Assembly: GCF_009674775.1 (NCBI RefSeq) | Contig: NZ_WKKE01000003.1 | Location: 124,001-188,000, forward strand | Direction: 5' to 3' | Source of the DNA: Flavobacterium sp. LC2016-23 | GTDB taxonomy: Bacteria; Bacteroidota; Bacteroidia; Flavobacteriales; Flavobacteriaceae | DNA length: 64,000 nucleotides | Shown here: in pieces, positions 63,241 to 64,000 of the stretch | How the letters are laid out: each line of letters begins with the position of its first letter | Position numbering within the stretch: position 1 is the stretch's first letter | Notes under the pieces: generated by a model | Databases searched by the model: none | The model's input: the letters and a program-made list of their open reading frames with translations, nothing else | What the model was told of the DNA's origin: nothing | Translations under genes and position numbers: made by a program

Positions 63241-64000
63241 TTGAGTGAAAAATTGAAAAAACAAGATATACTACAATTTTGGAGGAATGTCGAAATATTT
63301 AACCTTCCTGATTTTAATAAAGATGCTGCCCTCATAAACAATGGGGACGCACTGCCTTGGCAACCCGAAATAAAGCCAGCTAAGAAAAATTACAAATGGC
63401 GTTATACATTGGTTTTCGGAAGAATTGAGAAAAAGCTAATTCTTGACCATCTTAACACTTTACTCAAAGCGGAGACATCAAATGATTGGGAAGAACCAAT
63501 ACAGGGGTTCAGTTGTCTTTCTGCATTAATTTTAGATGCAGAGGGCCGTCCCCAGCATGATAGTTATGTTACAGCAAGCTACACATTTGGTATTAAAGCT
63601 TTAGAAAGCAAAAAGAATCTTTCCTCAGTATCTGCAGATTTAGAACAAGCAAGAACGGATTTTTTAGAGCGATACAACATTCCAGAGATTATACTTGATG
63701 ATGACGTTCCTGCTAAAGGAGATGTTGTCTATTGGAATCATCTGAATAGAGAAATCAGTTATATAAAACAACTTAGCCAATGGTGGAAGGAAGAGATTAG
63801 AGTTTATCTCTTAATAGAAGAAGTGCCTAAGGATAGTGAACCAAATTCAAGTTTTTTAAATAGTTTTTATTTAGAAGACTTAAATTATTTATCTAATCTC
63901 GAAGAAAAGAATTTTGGTACCTCTTTACGGCAATACCTGACACTGGAACCCGTTATAGCGAAGCGTAGAGATTTAATCCAAAACAAACAATATTTTTTTG
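63241..64000 (+). CDS. Large protein of unknown function, N-terminal part (runs off the edge)
   Basis: An open frame of 253 codons from a TTG at 63241 to the right edge. The upstream ATG at 63220 is in frame but reads MGENKK then TAA, so either the TTG is the start or a nonsense change has hit the seventh codon. The protein opens 'LSEKLKKQDILQFWRNVEIF' and has 'WRYTLVFGRIEKKLILDHL', 'CLSALILDAEGRPQHDSYV' and 'ASYTFGIKALESKKNLSSVS'. I recall similar N-termini in large helicase-type proteins of defence loci, but that link is weak. Divergent from traE. Confidence 0.65.
   Translation, partial: MSEKLKKQDILQFWRNVEIFNLPDFNKDAALINNGDALPWQPEIKPAKKNYKWRYTLVFGRIEKKLILDHLNTLLKAETSNDWEEPIQGFSCLSALILDAEGRPQHDSYVTASYTFGIKALESKKNLSSVSADLEQARTDFLERYNIPEIILDDDVPAKGDVVYWNHLNREISYIKQLSQWWKEEIRVYLLIEEVPKDSEPNSSFLNSFYLEDLNYLSNLEEKNFGTSLRQYLTLEPVIAKRRDLIQNKQYFF

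Larger units (their letters stand above)
24545..64000. mobile_element. Integrative and conjugative element (Bacteroidota Tra type), left part
   Basis: The region from the tRNA fragment to the right edge carries a defence island, ssb, DUF932, a PRTRC cassette, metal cargo and a tra operon (traE to traQ) of the Bacteroidota conjugative-transposon type. No integrase, excisionase or relaxase is inside the window, so the other end lies beyond 64 kb. The gene-free stretch 24554-24855 next to the junction holds no gene I can support. Confidence 0.75.

Noticed and set aside
1..64000. CRISPR array or cas genes
   Set aside because: No regularly spaced short direct repeats and no Cas proteins were seen.

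Overview
The window is AT-rich Bacteroidota DNA, most likely Flavobacterium or a close relative. Three things point there: Bacteroidota-type promoters (TAnnTTTG -7 elements in front of many genes), families such as DUF2200, PspC/GIN-domain modules, DUF3347 and Tra-type conjugation genes, and dispersed palindromic repeats of a type I recall from flavobacterial genomes.

Positions 1 to about 24.53 kb are chromosomal backbone. They hold small conserved genes (a VOC-family end, DUF2200, a zinc-ribbon protein); a methionine importer operon metN-metI-metQ; an MFS exporter divergent from an AraC-type regulator; a copper-handling cluster (Cys-rich exported protein, DUF3347 protein, HMA-AraC regulator, copper P-type ATPase, multicopper oxidase with a CopB-like tail); a quinone-oxidoreductase-like enzyme divergent from an HxlR regulator over a palindromic operator; an envelope module (DUF4870, PadR, PspC, two GIN-domain proteins); and trxB. 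Strong intrinsic terminators and three kinds of dispersed palindrome separate the units.

At about 24,531 a 14-base match to a tRNA-Pro 3' end (minus strand) sits beside a terminator, and the rest of the tRNA is missing. Everything to the right looks like an integrated conjugative element entering at that attachment site. The far end, integrase and relaxase are outside the window.

Cargo at 26.9-41.8 kb is a dense defence island: a STAND-type NTPase with an N-terminal PD-(D/E)xK-like domain, followed on the same strand by two overlapping genes that each carry a PD-(D/E)xK-like motif (the best candidate here for an undescribed system); a HEPN/Toprim protein; a two-gene BcgI-like type IIB restriction-modification system; and a Gabija-like pair (gajA, gajB).

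The element backbone follows: ssb, a DUF932 protein, a PRTRC cassette (proteins E, C, B and ThiF plus unassigned members), then a cargo set of a small Cys-rich lipoprotein, a TonB-dependent receptor and a CDF cation exporter. On the minus strand come two regulators and the conjugation operon traE-F-G-I-J-K-x-L-M-N-O-Q (read right to left from 63.0 to 53.6 kb). A divergent large gene runs off the right edge.
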